From Pinus tabuliformis (taxonomy: Eukaryota > Streptophyta > Pinopsida > Pinales > Pinaceae), in contig CM062814.1 in the NCBI GenBank assembly GCA_031772625.1, forward strand, positions 367,297,781-367,361,780: 64,000 bases of DNA. Direction: 5' to 3'. Of the stretch, positions 49,812 to 61,599 are shown one piece after another (the stretch's first letter is position 1; every line of letters begins with the position of its first letter). The position numbers were made by a program, and so were the translations under genes. The notes beneath the pieces were generated by a model. The model was not told where the DNA came from and ran no database searches. It saw nothing but the letters and a program-made list of their open reading frames with translations.

Positions 49812-50192
49812 AGTGTCCATTGGTGCTATCCCTCCCAAACTTATGACGAGGCTACTCTTTCTGAGTCCACCAAGTTCCAAGAATACAAAAAAGGACACAA
49901 GAAGATTGGCATTCAGTACACAGATGGGAAAATTCTCTTGAAGGTTCAAAAACCAACATCAACCGTATGGACAATAGTGCACCAGGTGAGCTATTGGTCT
50001 AAAAACACTTGCCACTTCGGGAGAAGGAATTTTAAGCATGCCACCCACAGCCAAGAACTTGATGCCTACTGAAGGTCCTTTGACTCTCTTGCCAATAGTA
50101 AGGATGTGCGACACATTGATCATGGTGGGATGACTTCATCTACCCGTCAAGTCAATCTTGACGTACAACACAGGGAAAGGATTTTGGCCTGA
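49812..50192 (+). pseudogene. Unrecognised coding remnant
   Basis: One frame with a single internal TGA (50070-50072) reads ESTKFQEYKKGHKKIGIQYT, DGKILLKVQKPTSTVW, VSYWSKNTCHFGRRNFKHA and, after the stop, DVRHIDHGGMTSSTRQVNLD. Residue usage looks coding, but I recognise no family and see no similar sequence in the window. Confidence 0.3.
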
Positions 50193-50576
50193 AAAAGTTC
50201 AACAACAATGCAATGCATGTCAATTCCTCCCGTGAGGTTGTGCCCTACCAAAGTGAGTACATTCCAACACCGGCTACACAAGCCCTCATGTGCAACTACA
50301 ACCTAAAAGCTAAGAGATAAGAATATCCTCAACATTCTTTATGAACATTCACATTTTGTAACACAGGATTGTGGCCCTCATCAGCTCACAGACAGGATTG
50401 ACATTAAGTCCTCGATGTAACCTATTAATTTCAATAAATAAGTCCTTTATTTAACATTATCATAGTTAGTCTAGGTATTGACAGACTCTATGAATTCTAT
50501 TATGGATTTGAGACTTCTGCGATTTGTATTCTGTATGGTTGTATCTTCCGGATTCATCGCATCTGTTGTTTAAGTG

Positions 50577-50620
50577 CATCGACGTTTCGAACCAGCCACT
50601 GTGGTTCATCATCAGGATGA
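50577..50620 (-). ncRNA. Hammerhead ribozyme-like motif, PLE copy L
   Basis: On the minus strand: TCATC, then CTGATGA, then stem II GAACC...GGTTC around a 9-base loop, then GAAA, CGTC, and GATG. TCATC/GATG could form a short stem I; stem III is minimal, as known for type I hammerheads in PLEs, which are thought to work as dimers. One extra T lies between CTGATGA and stem II. The core is the same as in copy R. Cleavage would follow GTC. Confidence 0.72.
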
Positions 50621-50986
50621 AATTTATTGAAGAAGTCAGAGATGGGATGAGGTGAATAAATAGGTGAAGAAAAGGAAGAGTGCAGGACCGACAAGATTTA
50701 AATAATAGAGGTTTATTAATTAGGTTTAGGATAAAAAATTTTAATTTTTAATTTTTTAAATATTTTCTTACTATTATCATTTATCCTTTTAATTATTTGA
50801 AATGTGTTTAAATCTTTTTTTGGCTTAATCATGATTTTTGTTATGAATGGACTTATTATTTTATTTTATTTGTGTATAAATGTTTATTTATATTTATTAT
50901 GTTTTGACATAATTTGTTTTGTTTATTAAACTAATTATTGATTTAATGTATTAAACTATGTTGAAGCTGATTGTTTTAATGTATTA

Positions 50987-51033
<47 letters not shown>

Positions 51034-52070
51034 TTATTATATATTAAGTTTTGATTTAATATATATTGATTTTAATGTATGTTATGTCTTGTTTTATTGG
51101 TTTTAATATATGTTATGCTTTGTTTTAATATATATTGATTTTATTCTAGGTTATGCTTTGTGTTATTATATATTGATTTTAATATATGTTATGTTTTGTT
51201 TTATTATATATTATGTTTTTGTTTTAATGTATGTTGATTTTAATGTATATTATGCTTTGTTTTATTATTTTGTGAATATTGATTTAATATGTATTGTGTA
51301 TTAAGTTTATTTCTTTATACCTATATATGTATATTGCTTGGTGTTGGTATTAATGTGTTATGATAAGTATATGTTGATTTATTATGTTATGATATATATG
51401 CATATTTTGCTTTAATATATATTATGTTTTGTTTTATTGTAATGTGATGTGTATTTATTGATTTAATGTGTGTTAAGATTTTGTTATAATTACCTACATT
51501 GTCATATTATGATATATATGATCTTTATTAATCTAATATTGTTATGGTATATATATCTTATTGGTTGATTTAATGTTGTTATGAAATATATCTTTATTGT
51601 TATGATACATATTATGATATATATATCTTTATAGGTTGATTTAATATATTATGATATATATATCTATATTAAATTTAATATTGTAATGATGTGAATAATA
51701 TTTAATATGTCTAGAATTTTATGATGGAAATTAAATTAATTATATTGGGAATTAAATTAATTGGATGTGGTGAAGGGTATGCTGCAATATGAAGGTAAGG
51801 GAAATAGATCAGACATAGGGATGAAAGGGGAAATGGAAACGGGGTACTAGGAAGTGGTGGAATCCTTTATTATTGTGGGAATCCAATTGTCGCTTATCTT
51901 CCAACCGTCATCGCGATTTAGGTTATCAGGATGTTTTCGTATTTCAATAGCTTCTCTGAATTTTCTATGGTGGTAATGCTCAATTCTGGCCATGACACAG
52001 GAGTCTTCGATGCAAATGTGGTGATTGGTTTTGCTTGAGTGTTCAGCTAAGGCAGAGGTTTTGGAGCAGT
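50581..52070. repeat. Inverted repeat, left arm
   Basis: Pairs with 52867-54341. The 796 bases at 52071-52866 (RT end and linker of copy L) form the loop between the arms. Main length difference: (TA)n of about 42 bases here (50989-51030) and about 32 in the other arm (53909-53940). Confidence 0.95.
50989..51030. repeat. (TA)n in PLE 3' UTR, copy L
   Basis: About 42 bases of TA in the 3' UTR; the matching run in copy R is at 53909-53940. Confidence 0.95.
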
Positions 52071-52866
52071 TATGGTTAATATCCACAGCATGCTCTTGAA
52101 TCCTTGTTAATATAGATCGACCGGTTTCCCCAATGTATGACTTTCCGCATGAACAAGGGACCAAGTAGACCCCTTTGTGGTGTTTAGGGTCAATAGGATC
52201 TTTCACTGATTTAAGGCATCTACTGATTGTTTTCAAAGGTTTGAATGTGGTTTTTATTTTATTCTTTCTTAAGATGTGAGCGATTTTATCAGTGGTGCCT
52301 AGAATGTAAGGGAGGTGAACTGTACCAGCATAATCATCCCTATGATGCTTGTTCATGGGATTTTCAATTTTCTTGAAAGCCTTGATCCCTTGGTGTCTCT
52401 TGTATCCATTCTTCTTGAAGACTTTTAAGAGATGGTTCTTTTCTTGCTCAAAATTATCATGATCTGAGATACGCATGGCTCTTGTTGCTAAGGTGTTTAG
52501 TACCCCGAGTTTCTGAGCTGGATGATGATGAGAATTGGCATGTAGGTAGTGTTCGGTGTGAGCTTTTTTGTGATAGACTTGGTGAGAAATAGTGCCATCT
52601 TGGTTCCTTTTGATGAGGATGTCAAGAAAGGGAAGACAACCATTTTCTTCCACTTCCATGGTGAACTTGATGGAATCTGATTGGCTGTTAAGGTGTTCAA
52701 GAAATTCATTTAGTTTTTCTTTTCCATGAGGCCAAATGACATAAGTGTCATCAACAAATCTTTTCCACAATTTAGGTTTTAGGGGGGCAGACTCAATGGC
52801 CTTAGTTTCAAAATGTTCCATTAATAAATTGGCAATGATGGGAGACAGGGGTGATCCCATGGCCAC
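51847..52866 (-). pseudogene. PLE polyprotein: RT C-terminal part and GIY-YIG endonuclease
   Basis: The open frame (about 340 codons, no internal stop) starts in the middle of RT with VAMGSPLSPIIANLLMEHFE, then WKRFVDDTYVIWPHG (catalytic FVDD box) and CLPFLDILIKRNQDG. A linker follows, then the GIY-YIG nuclease: HKGVYLVPCSCGKSYIGETG, R and H residues in SILTRIQEHAVDIN, and a C-terminal part with EAIEIRKHPDNLNRDDGWKI. PLEs use this nuclease to nick DNA for target-primed reverse transcription. Missing: everything upstream of RT motif 4. The readable GTG at 52866 is not a real start; the frame is cut by the junction with copy R. Confidence 0.93.
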
Positions 52867-53090
52867 ACTGCTCCAAAACCTCTACCTTAGCTGAACACTC
52901 AAGCAAAACCAATCACCACATTTGCATCGAAGACTCCTGTGTCATGGCCAGAATTGAGCATTACCACCATAGAAAATTCAGAGAAGCTATTGAAATACGA
53001 AAACATCCTGATAACCTAAATCGCGATGACGGTTGGAAGATAAGCGACAATTGGATTCCCACAATAATAAAGGATTCCACCACTTCCTAG
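52867..53090 (+). pseudogene. PLE polyprotein C-terminal fragment, copy R
   Basis: Begins at CSKTSTLAEHSSKTNHHICI and runs to the same stop (TTS, TAG) as copy L. It keeps only the last 70 or so residues, after the GIY-YIG catalytic core. One visible residue change from copy L (T for A in the first ten). Confidence 0.92.
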
Positions 53091-53905
53091 TCCCCCGTTT
53101 CCATTTCCCCTTTCATCCCTATGTCTGATCTATTTCCCTTACCTTCATATTGCAGCATACCCTTTACCACATCCAACTAATTTAATTCCCAATATAATTA
53201 ATTTAATTTCCATCATAAAATTCTAGACATATTAAATATTATTTACATCATTACAATATTAAATTTAATATAGATATATATATCATAATATATTAAATCA
53301 ACCTATAAAGATATATATATCATAATATGTATCATAACAATAAAGATATATTTCTTAACAACATTAAATCAACCAATAAGATATATATACCATAACAATA
53401 TTAGATTAATAAAGATCATATATATCATAATATGACAATGTAGGTAATTATAACAAAATCTTAAACACACATTAAATCAATAAATACACATCACATTACA
53501 ATAAAACAAAACATAATACATATTAAAGCAAATATACATATATATCATAACATAATAAATCATCATATACTTATCATAACACATTAATACCAACACCAAG
53601 CAATATACATATATAGGTATAAAGAAATAAACTTAATACACAATACATATTAAATCAATATTCACAAAATAATAAAACAAAGCATAATATACATTAAAAT
53701 CAACCTACATTAAAACAAAAACATAATATATAATAAAACAAAACATAACATATATTAAAATCAATATATAATAACACAAAGCATAACCTAGAATAAAATC
53801 AATATATATTAAAACAAAGCATAACATATATTAAAACCAATAAAACAAGACATAACATACATTAAAATCAATATATATTAAATCAAAACTTAATATATAA
53901 TAAAT

Positions 53906-53908
<3 letters not shown>

Positions 53909-53940
<32 letters not shown>
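53909..53940. repeat. (TA)n in PLE 3' UTR, copy R
   Basis: About 32 bases of TA; shorter than the matching run of copy L. Confidence 0.95.
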
Positions 53941-53943
<3 letters not shown>

Positions 53944-54301
53944 TAAAACAATCAGCTTCAACATAGTTTAATACGTTAAATCAATAATTAGTTTAGTAAA
54001 CAAAACAAATTATGTCAAAACATAATAAATATAAATAAACATTTATACACAAATAAAATAAAATAATAAGTCCATTCATAACAAAAATCATGATTAAACC
54101 AAAAAAAGATTTAAACACATTTCAAATAATTAAAAGGATAAATGATAATAGTAAGAAAATATTTAAAAAATTAAAAATTAAAATTTTTTATCCTAAACCT
54201 AATTAATAAACCTCTATTATTTAAATCTTGTCGGTCCTGCACTCTTCCTTTTCTTCACCTATTTATTCACCTCATCCCATCTCTGACTTCTTCAATAAAT
54301 C

Positions 54302-54341
54302 TCATCCTGATGATGAACCACAGTGGCTGGTTCGAAACGTC
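54302..54341 (+). ncRNA. Hammerhead ribozyme-like motif, PLE copy R
   Basis: TCATC (54302), CTGATGA (54307-54313), GAACC (54315-54319), GGTTC (54329-54333), GAAA (54334-54337), CGTC (54338-54341). The core is identical to copy L. The element stops at the expected cleavage point, so the 3' side of stem I here comes from flanking DNA (TATG) and pairs less well than in copy L. Confidence 0.7.
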
Positions 54342-54351
54342 TATGAATTCT

Positions 54352-55751
54352 TTCGCACTTTGCAATTTATATTATTATTAACTATTTTTTATATTTCTAT
54401 TTATTTTTAAAAATAAACTATTTGTTTTATATGGTACTTTGTAAATTTTTTATAGATAATAAAATTTCCAAAACCATTAGTTATCATGAACAATATTTTT
54501 TAGGAAGAATTTATTGCCATAAATTCTTATTTTTATTACATTGCTTAAAAAAATAAGTTTAAATTTTTATTATAAATTACATATAAATTAATTACAATTT
54601 CAATGAGTAAGGATTTCAAAATCTATGACAATTAGGATTTTCCTGCTTAACGCTTAACGTTGTAAATAGAGGCAATATTGCATTAATTACACACTCCATC
54701 TTCTTGAGAAAACCATTATTAATTGCTCACACAAAATCCCAAAGAAATTTATTATAGTAGCACCTCTCTACTAATGGTGCTTTAATATTTGCATTTATTT
54801 TATTTAGAGTTTCCATGTAGTGAAAACATAATTGTTGAGCCAAATCAATAGCTTAATTTAGGGGTAGAGCTAGTCTGACAGTAATAAACAAACGATTATG
54901 CCACAACTAGAATTCCCCAAAGAAAGTCGGGGGTTAGGAATTCTCTTCTTTCACCAAATTGTTTCAATGCCCACTCCCGACTCCAGATTATGTAGCGCAA
55001 TAGGTTCATATGTTCACTTATTCTATTTGGCTAGTAATTTATTACTGACAGCTACCGACAAAATTTCATGATAATATAATCATAATTATAATAATAATAA
55101 CCAAATATCAATTTCTTTTAAATATGGATTGTATTGCAATGTTCACTAAAATTTATGCAATCTTGAGCATTTAATAAAATTACCCAATATTTAACACTTC
55201 ATTAAATTTGTGTGCAACTTTGCAAAACTTGCTGCAATTGGATCTCTACCGTGGAAATACATTGTTAATAAAGTATGTGACTCTCCAAGCTTGTGCTTTT
55301 CGAACTGCAACATATTGAGTCATTAATACTCGATAGGATATTCGCTCATAAAACTTATCTAAAGTGATGAGAAATTTTGAAAAAATAAATCAAAAAGTAC
55401 ATACACATATCACGAGCGTACACCCTTTACAACTCATGTCATTCCATTGGAACAATACTCGTGGGTCCCAAGGGAAACAAGTCGGGAGTTGGGGTTGACT
55501 GGTGTGTGCTTTTGCTTAACACACATCAATTGTTGTCGAGCCCGACTATAATAAACTGTGATTGTGAGTCCCACTGGAACAGGTTGGGAGGTTGGGCCCG
55601 ACTTAAGATCATGAATCAAGCCTCCTTTTTCCTTCTCATTTTTTGTCTACGCACCTCCAATTTTTGACTAACTACTGAGATGACAACATCAGGGCAGGAG
55701 GTTGTCTTTATGTTGGCTAAAATTTAAACAAACAATAAGTAAACATTAGAA

Positions 55752-55794
<43 letters not shown>

Positions 55795-57224
55795 ATTAAT
55801 TATATTTATTTACATTCACATTGGTTCATAGTGCTTTTTGTCTTATTTCACAATGGTACTTGTGCCGCGAGATTATTCGTTTGGAGGGGTGTTGATTTAA
55901 TACAGTGTACGGTGAGGAGGGTGAACCGTCATCAAATATTCCATTGGTAGTAGTGTTGAATTAATACAACGCATGATGAGGACAATGTGTTATCATCTTT
56001 ATTATTTTGTAGATGGATTGGGACATACGAGCATACAACAAATTTAATATTTTATGAATATTCACAAAAATTTCTAAGTAGAGACCCTTCTTGTGCATGC
56101 CATGGTTTAGAGTCAGGGTTATCTCACTTTTCCTATTGTCAAACGAAAATGAGGTCCAACTTCTAACTAGTCAGGGTTGGGGAGCTCCCACTATAGGTCC
56201 CATTGGAACAAGTCAGGAGTTTGGGTTGAACATGGCATAGGGAGTCAAGTCTTCTTCTCCCTATTTTCTTTTTTTGTCCATGCACCTCGAACTGTTGAAT
56301 AACCGTTGGGCTCGCAACATGAGGTCGGGAGGTTATGTCTTCATTCACCTTGTAGCTCTTCTTGTGACTTGACTTTACTTCAATAACAACTATGAGTTTT
56401 GTTCAGTGGCCCTTTCGCATTGCAAGGATTGACCACTCACTTCCCCTGTATTGACCTATTTAAATATATGAATTCTCCTTTTGTAGTAGTGGTATGATAA
56501 GTTGGACATGTAATTATTTCTAAAAAAAATCATCTCTCGAGCTCTGACCACTTAACTCAAAATTTCCTCCAACCCTCCACCCTAGACATTGCCCCAACTT
56601 GGTTTTGAGTCGGCATCAAAATCAGTAAACCTATTTAATTTTTTTGAAGTACCTCCGACTATTCGACTACCCAACCTCTGGGTCCTCCATCTGCAAATAA
56701 AATAATAATTTTTCTTGACTTAAGCTCCTTTCATTATTCTTAAATTATTCTTTTTTTTTTCCAATAAAATGAGTCATTTTTTTAGTTTCGATCTAGGTTT
56801 TAAAAATAGGTTTTCCCAACTACGACATTGATCTTGCCTCATTTTTTGAAAAATGGTTGAGAGGTATTTTCACATTAATTTAAAATTTGTTACATGTCAT
56901 GCGAATTAAACAACTCAATATCCAAGATTTTCAAAACCTTGTGTTTATGATTAAACCTCCTATGTCAACTGTTCTTTAAGCACAACCCAAAAACCTGAAC
57001 TTCAACTTGAATTGTAGAAATTTTCTCTATAACTTGCAACTTTTGGTAAGTAGTGATATTTGAACAAGTTTCATTTTATACAATTAGACTGGTCTTCATA
57101 AAAAATCTTAATTATTTGTCTTATTGCCCATAAAGGCCATAAATTGGGAAAAAAGAACAAATCCCTTGCTTCAAGGTAAGGAGCTCAATAGATTAAAGAA
57201 AAACTATAAGAGGTAGAAGATCCA
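54352..57224. other. AT-rich spacer with short related blocks
   Basis: No supported gene. Two loosely similar blocks occur at about 55430-55720 and 56160-56350 (GTCCCATTGGAACAAGTC / GTCCCACTGGAACAGGTT, then a text with TTTTGTC.A.GCACCTC and a GGGAGGTT word), an old direct duplication. Vocabulary such as CCGACT and GTCGGGAGTT recalls 12.7-13.1 kb, without collinearity. AT-rich to about 55400. Confidence 0.5.
55757..55792. repeat. (TA)n microsatellite
   Basis: About 36 bases of AT repeat. Confidence 0.95.
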
Positions 57225-59506
57225 GAACCAGGAATTTATTATCTGAACTCAAATTTGATTTCCAACACTACTTTCAAAATCCAAGACACATGTACAATGA
57301 AATGGGAGGAAATTTATAATTTATTTGAGAATAGAGAGTGGCCAAAGTCAGAAAGTTCTAGTAAGGAGAAAAATGTGTCGTACAAGAACATTAGAAGGAC
57401 AAAATTACACATGATTACCGCTAGGGCTAAAATCTTTCCTTATTATGACATGATACAATGGATTTTGGGTCATATTAACATTTGCACATGCACAATTACA
57501 AATTCCAATAGAAATGTGATAGCATCCTGGAGGTCAGACACCCTTTCAAAAATTTATAAGCTTAGTTCTCCTAACCCATTCTTTACTTCTGAGTTTCTTG
57601 GTAATTTCAACAACACAATTTTTAAACAAATTGACAAAAATTATGATAAATTGATTGAATTTGGCCGCAAGAAGAGAAAGAGGGTTTGAAACTCAAATCA
57701 TCTAAGTATTTCCCTATTGTTATTTTAAAAATTTATTTTAGGTTCATCATCAAAATGTTATGCATATTATATGGCAAAAAGGACCTTGAGCATTGAAAAA
57801 CGCAGTGGTTGTCATTGATTCATAGTATCCACTATGACTGAAAACATTTCAATTGGGCTAATATTATCTCTCGAAACATGAAAAATTCTTTGAAGTTGGT
57901 AGTTTCATGCCCTCCGGGCTATGAACACATTTTTTTATGTCTACTTATCTCATGGACATTGTGATTACCTCTAACCCCCTTTCCTCTCATGAATCAGAAT
58001 TATCCCACTAATGATTAGTTGTCCACTCAAAATTATGCTTCAGTGTTTTGGGAAAGTAATTATACATTTCATTTTTATGACATTTGCAATTACGTAATGA
58101 TCCCTCTACATGAAGTCATCTTTGGCAATGCTTCTCCAATGATTAGCCAAGAGATGAAAGAGCCACTAGATCAAATATGAGATTGGTTCATTGAAGAGTT
58201 TTTTTCCTATATCAGAATATATGGGAGTGAGGTTGGTCCACATGTATTGCCAAGGTAGATTCCTGAAATAATTTCTCTTAGAGTAAAATGGTCAAGACAT
58301 CAAACAACATTAAATGGTAAAGCATGAAAGATGAGTAAATTTCAGTGGAAGATTTGACCATATTTTCCAATTATGTTTAGAAGAATAAAATTGAAGGACA
58401 GAGGTCACGCATTCAAGGAAGATGAAGAACTTAACAATCTTTGGTTTTACTAATTACCCCATTTTTTATGGCCCTAGTGGAATAATAAATGATCATTATA
58501 AGTTTGTAAGCTTTATAAAAAAATTTACTCATAAAAAGCTTCCTTTTGATGATGTTTTCATAAACATTGATAGTTATGATCATGTGATTGAAAGAGGAAA
58601 AATAATGAGTGTTGAGGACAGGGAAAAAATTTAAGAATTTAGAGAAAATGCTTATGATTTTCTTAAACAAAAAGGTGTCTTGTCTTATATTATAATTTAA
58701 TATTTGAAATATTTTGAATGTCTAAAAGTTAATCTTGCTCAGCTTCTTTTAGAAGCATCGTCTTCTTCTGAGCAGTTTCAAAAAATTGAAATTGAAAATA
58801 TGCCTGATGTTTCTGTTACGGTCTAACAATCAAATATTCTCTAAGATAGAAAAGATGTTGATGTTAAAGAAAAACAATGAAAGTATTAAATCTTTGTTTG
58901 AAGAATATAGAAGTTTTAAAGTAATTTTTTCATGAGTTATCCAATGGGAAAAGAAATCACTACCTCATCACACTCCTAAAACCACTAAGAAGGACAAGAG
59001 TATCATGTATGATTCATTAAACCACAAAGAAACAAAAACAAAGGAAATCCAAGTGTGGACAAAGAAATCCATTGAACATTGCATCAAGGTATGGGAAATT
59101 GGGACATACTTCAATGAATAATTTGATATTCCTGGATCCAAACCAATAATGGAGGCAATCCCAGGTTCTCTGAATCAACAACAGAGAAAAGATTGCATAG
59201 TAAAAGTTTTGAGAGAGATGACTGAAATAAAAAATTGGATGCAGAAAACTTTCCAAAAGTTTCTGCAATTTCATTTTGAAGAGATCAAAATTATTTCAAA
59301 ATTTGATGTTAATTATAGTAAAAATAAAAGGTTTATTTAGAATTTAATATCAATGTGCGAGGTCAACATTGTTCATTTCTATCCGATTCACTTTTCTACA
59401 ATTTCTCAGGTCAATACAGATTGGGTATGCTTTATCCAAACAAATTCTCTTCATCAACTCACCATTGAATATAAGGACTCTGAAGAGGAAGAGGAATTTT
59501 GAAAAA
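57225..59506 (+). pseudogene. Unrecognised element protein, copy B
   Basis: The first open part (57255-57689) reads TMKWEEIYNLFENREW, KIFPYYDMIQWILGHINICT, NRNVIASWRSDTLSKIYKLS and EFLGNFNNTIFKQIDKNYDK. Further pieces lie in changing frames: MSTYLMDIVIT near 57940, FGFTNYPIFYGPSGIINDHY and HKKLPFDDVFINIDSYDHVI at 58440-58590, a basic/acidic helical part, and ISMCEVNIVHFYPIHFSTIS near 59350. The end is acidic (DSEEEEEF). The order matches copy A throughout, over roughly 2.3 kb. I do not recognise it; no nuclease, RT or zinc finger is visible. Position just before an LTR element is probably chance. Confidence 0.6.
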
Positions 59507-59581
59507 GTTTGCCGCTTTTTCTAGGAAATTATCCTTAGATAAGGACAATATTTCATTTTCAACATCATCATTATCTAAAGA

Positions 59582-59690
59582 TGATATGAAATGATCATAA
59601 ACTAAATACCGATGTAGAATTGATTAACCATTAATGCTTTGAATTTTAGTTGAAGCACATAAACCAAGGAAAAACTACTTGAAAAGAACA
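59582..59690 (-). repeat. Start of left LTR (right edge undefined)
   Basis: Only the part that can be compared with 63906-64000 is given; the LTR surely runs further right. The following sequence to about 61600 includes LTR and non-coding internal sequence that cannot be separated here. Confidence 0.7.
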
Positions 59691-61599
59691 CTTCACGACA
59701 ACTGATTAAACATAAAATCGATGCATAAAAGAAGTTCAAACAGTAAAAACACAGTGATACCTGATAGCAAATTGATGATGGAGTTTGTCACTGATGAACT
59801 ACATCTTCGGGTCCGCTTTCAAGATGGGCGACCATTTTTATTAGGAATGAGAAGAAGGTGTTTATTACATAGATAAAAGACCAAACTAAATGTGCTCGTG
59901 GGCACTTTTGATCACTGTCATCAGAAAACCCTCTGAACCAGCTTTCCAACACCTCTTATGGTTTCCAAAACCGACCTCAGATGCTCTCATAACACTGAAA
60001 ACAAAAACAGCCTATGTCCTCCAGAATCTGCATACAAAAGTCAAGAACCACTATAATGTCTTTCAAAGGACAAATCTGCCTCTTATAGGCCCGCAAATAC
60101 ATTCAAACTCCCTTCACTGAGTTTAGGGATGAATTTGGCCTAATTTGGGTTTAGGAGCTTCGGTGTTGTGATTGCCTGACACCTAGGCTAGGGTTTTATG
60201 ACCTTTGAATTAATTTTTAACAACAAAAACCATAATAAACCCCAAAATAACTTTATCATAAAGTTTTCACACTGGTGGTCAGGTTGACGGCGCGGAGTTG
60301 GTTGACCGCCCATGTGAATAGGTTGTGGTCTAACCACAAGCGGACACCTCTTCGATGGTTCCGCTAATGAAGAGTTCTGTCGGTTGAATGTGACCACTTT
60401 TGGCATAGACTTCGCCTGGTTATTGTGCCTACACAGTGATAACCTCCACCGCTTATGCAGTTGTTCACATGCTACCAGTTTCGATGTGGTATCCAACCCG
60501 GCAGTTAGGACCTTGCGGTCATGTTAACCCCGACAGATTATCCATCCGTTTTTCACATGACCTTCCGATATGGTCTATGTTGACTGTGTGGTTTAGATAG
60601 TTTTATGGTTTATTTGTAATGTTTTACAATGTGATTTAGGCCGAGAGCTATATGGTGAGGTTTTGAGGTCATAGAACTTAGGTTTAGGGTTAGGCTTTTA
60701 GACTTAGGAATTTTATTAACACATAGGTTTTGGTGTTGTGATATGTTAGGACTTAGGTGATAGGTATGTAGCATGGTTTAAATGTAGTTTTAGGGTTTTA
60801 GATTTTACAATAGGTGTAAAAACACCTTTTTCAATCACTGTCACAAAGCGACATAAAGCCACATATGAATCATCGACAAAACAACGTTTGTGACGACACC
60901 CTTGATGAAATATCAAACCTCTGCAATGGATGACACAAACATGTCAACACCAAATCCTACTTGTCGAATGACAAAAACACATGTCGTCGACCATTCCTGG
61001 CAGAACTGTCGACGAACTCAAGTCGACAGCTAGGTACAACCCATATCAACTGAATGCCATGAAAATTATGAACATTACCTGAATACCCTGATCCCTAACC
61101 AACACTGTCAATCTGTCGAAGCTGAAATGATGTACGACAATACTAAACACTGATGATGACACTTGAACACCTTTACAATTGAATCAATGAAATCCTCCTG
61201 GATCATTCCTCTCCACTTGAAAGCTTTTGGACCACAAAGGTTTGAATAAACAAATAGTCGATGAGGGTAGAACTCCCTCTCTTTCCACCTTGACGTAACG
61301 ATGTACCAATACATTTGATCAATCACCTGCAAGTGATGACCCTGATGATGTTGACCAAAACACCTTTCGATTCAGTGATGATGCGCAAATAACCTGTTAT
61401 CAATATGAAAATTGAATTCTTTCCATGAAGAATCATGAGTTAGTGATTGAAAATCTTTGAAAATAGTCTCTACTAGATGTTGTTTAATACCATCAACCTG
61501 TATAAACAATCTATTTTGCAGAATAACAAAGAAAATCAAAGACTTTCGACATCAAACTAGCTACTTGATTTAACATACTTTCCCGATTCCTGTTTACTA

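Larger units (their letters stand above)
52867..54341. repeat. Inverted repeat, right arm
   Basis: Inverted copy of 52070-50581. It ends at the GTC of the hammerhead motif; the next bases are the putative target duplication. Confidence 0.95.
50487..54351. mobile_element. Head-to-head pair of 5'-truncated Penelope-like elements
   Basis: Copy L (minus, about 52866 to 50500) and copy R (plus, 52867 to 54341) are nearly identical over about 1.48 kb and meet at 52866/52867 without a spacer. Both keep the 3' end (GIY-YIG C-terminus, long AT-rich 3' UTR, hammerhead motif) and both lack the 5' end; L starts inside RT. TCTATGAATTCT at 50487-50498 and 54340-54351 is a likely 12-bp target duplication around the pair. 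GIY-YIG PLEs are reported in conifers as Dryads, with an origin proposed by ancient transfer from arthropods. The small divergence of the arms suggests a fairly young insertion. Confidence 0.93.

Noticed and set aside
51110-51304. 64-codon plus-strand frame rich in Tyr, Ile and Phe
   Set aside because: It is a product of TA- and TTTAT-rich 3' UTR sequence of the PLE, read on the opposite strand.
50487-54351. Classic twin priming as the origin of the inverted PLE pair
   Set aside because: Twin priming gives complementary, non-overlapping segments of one copy; here both arms contain the same 1.48 kb at the 3' end.
59791-59830. CTGATGA here and at 61342 as possible further hammerhead motifs
   Set aside because: No GAAAC box or pairing stem II follows at either place.
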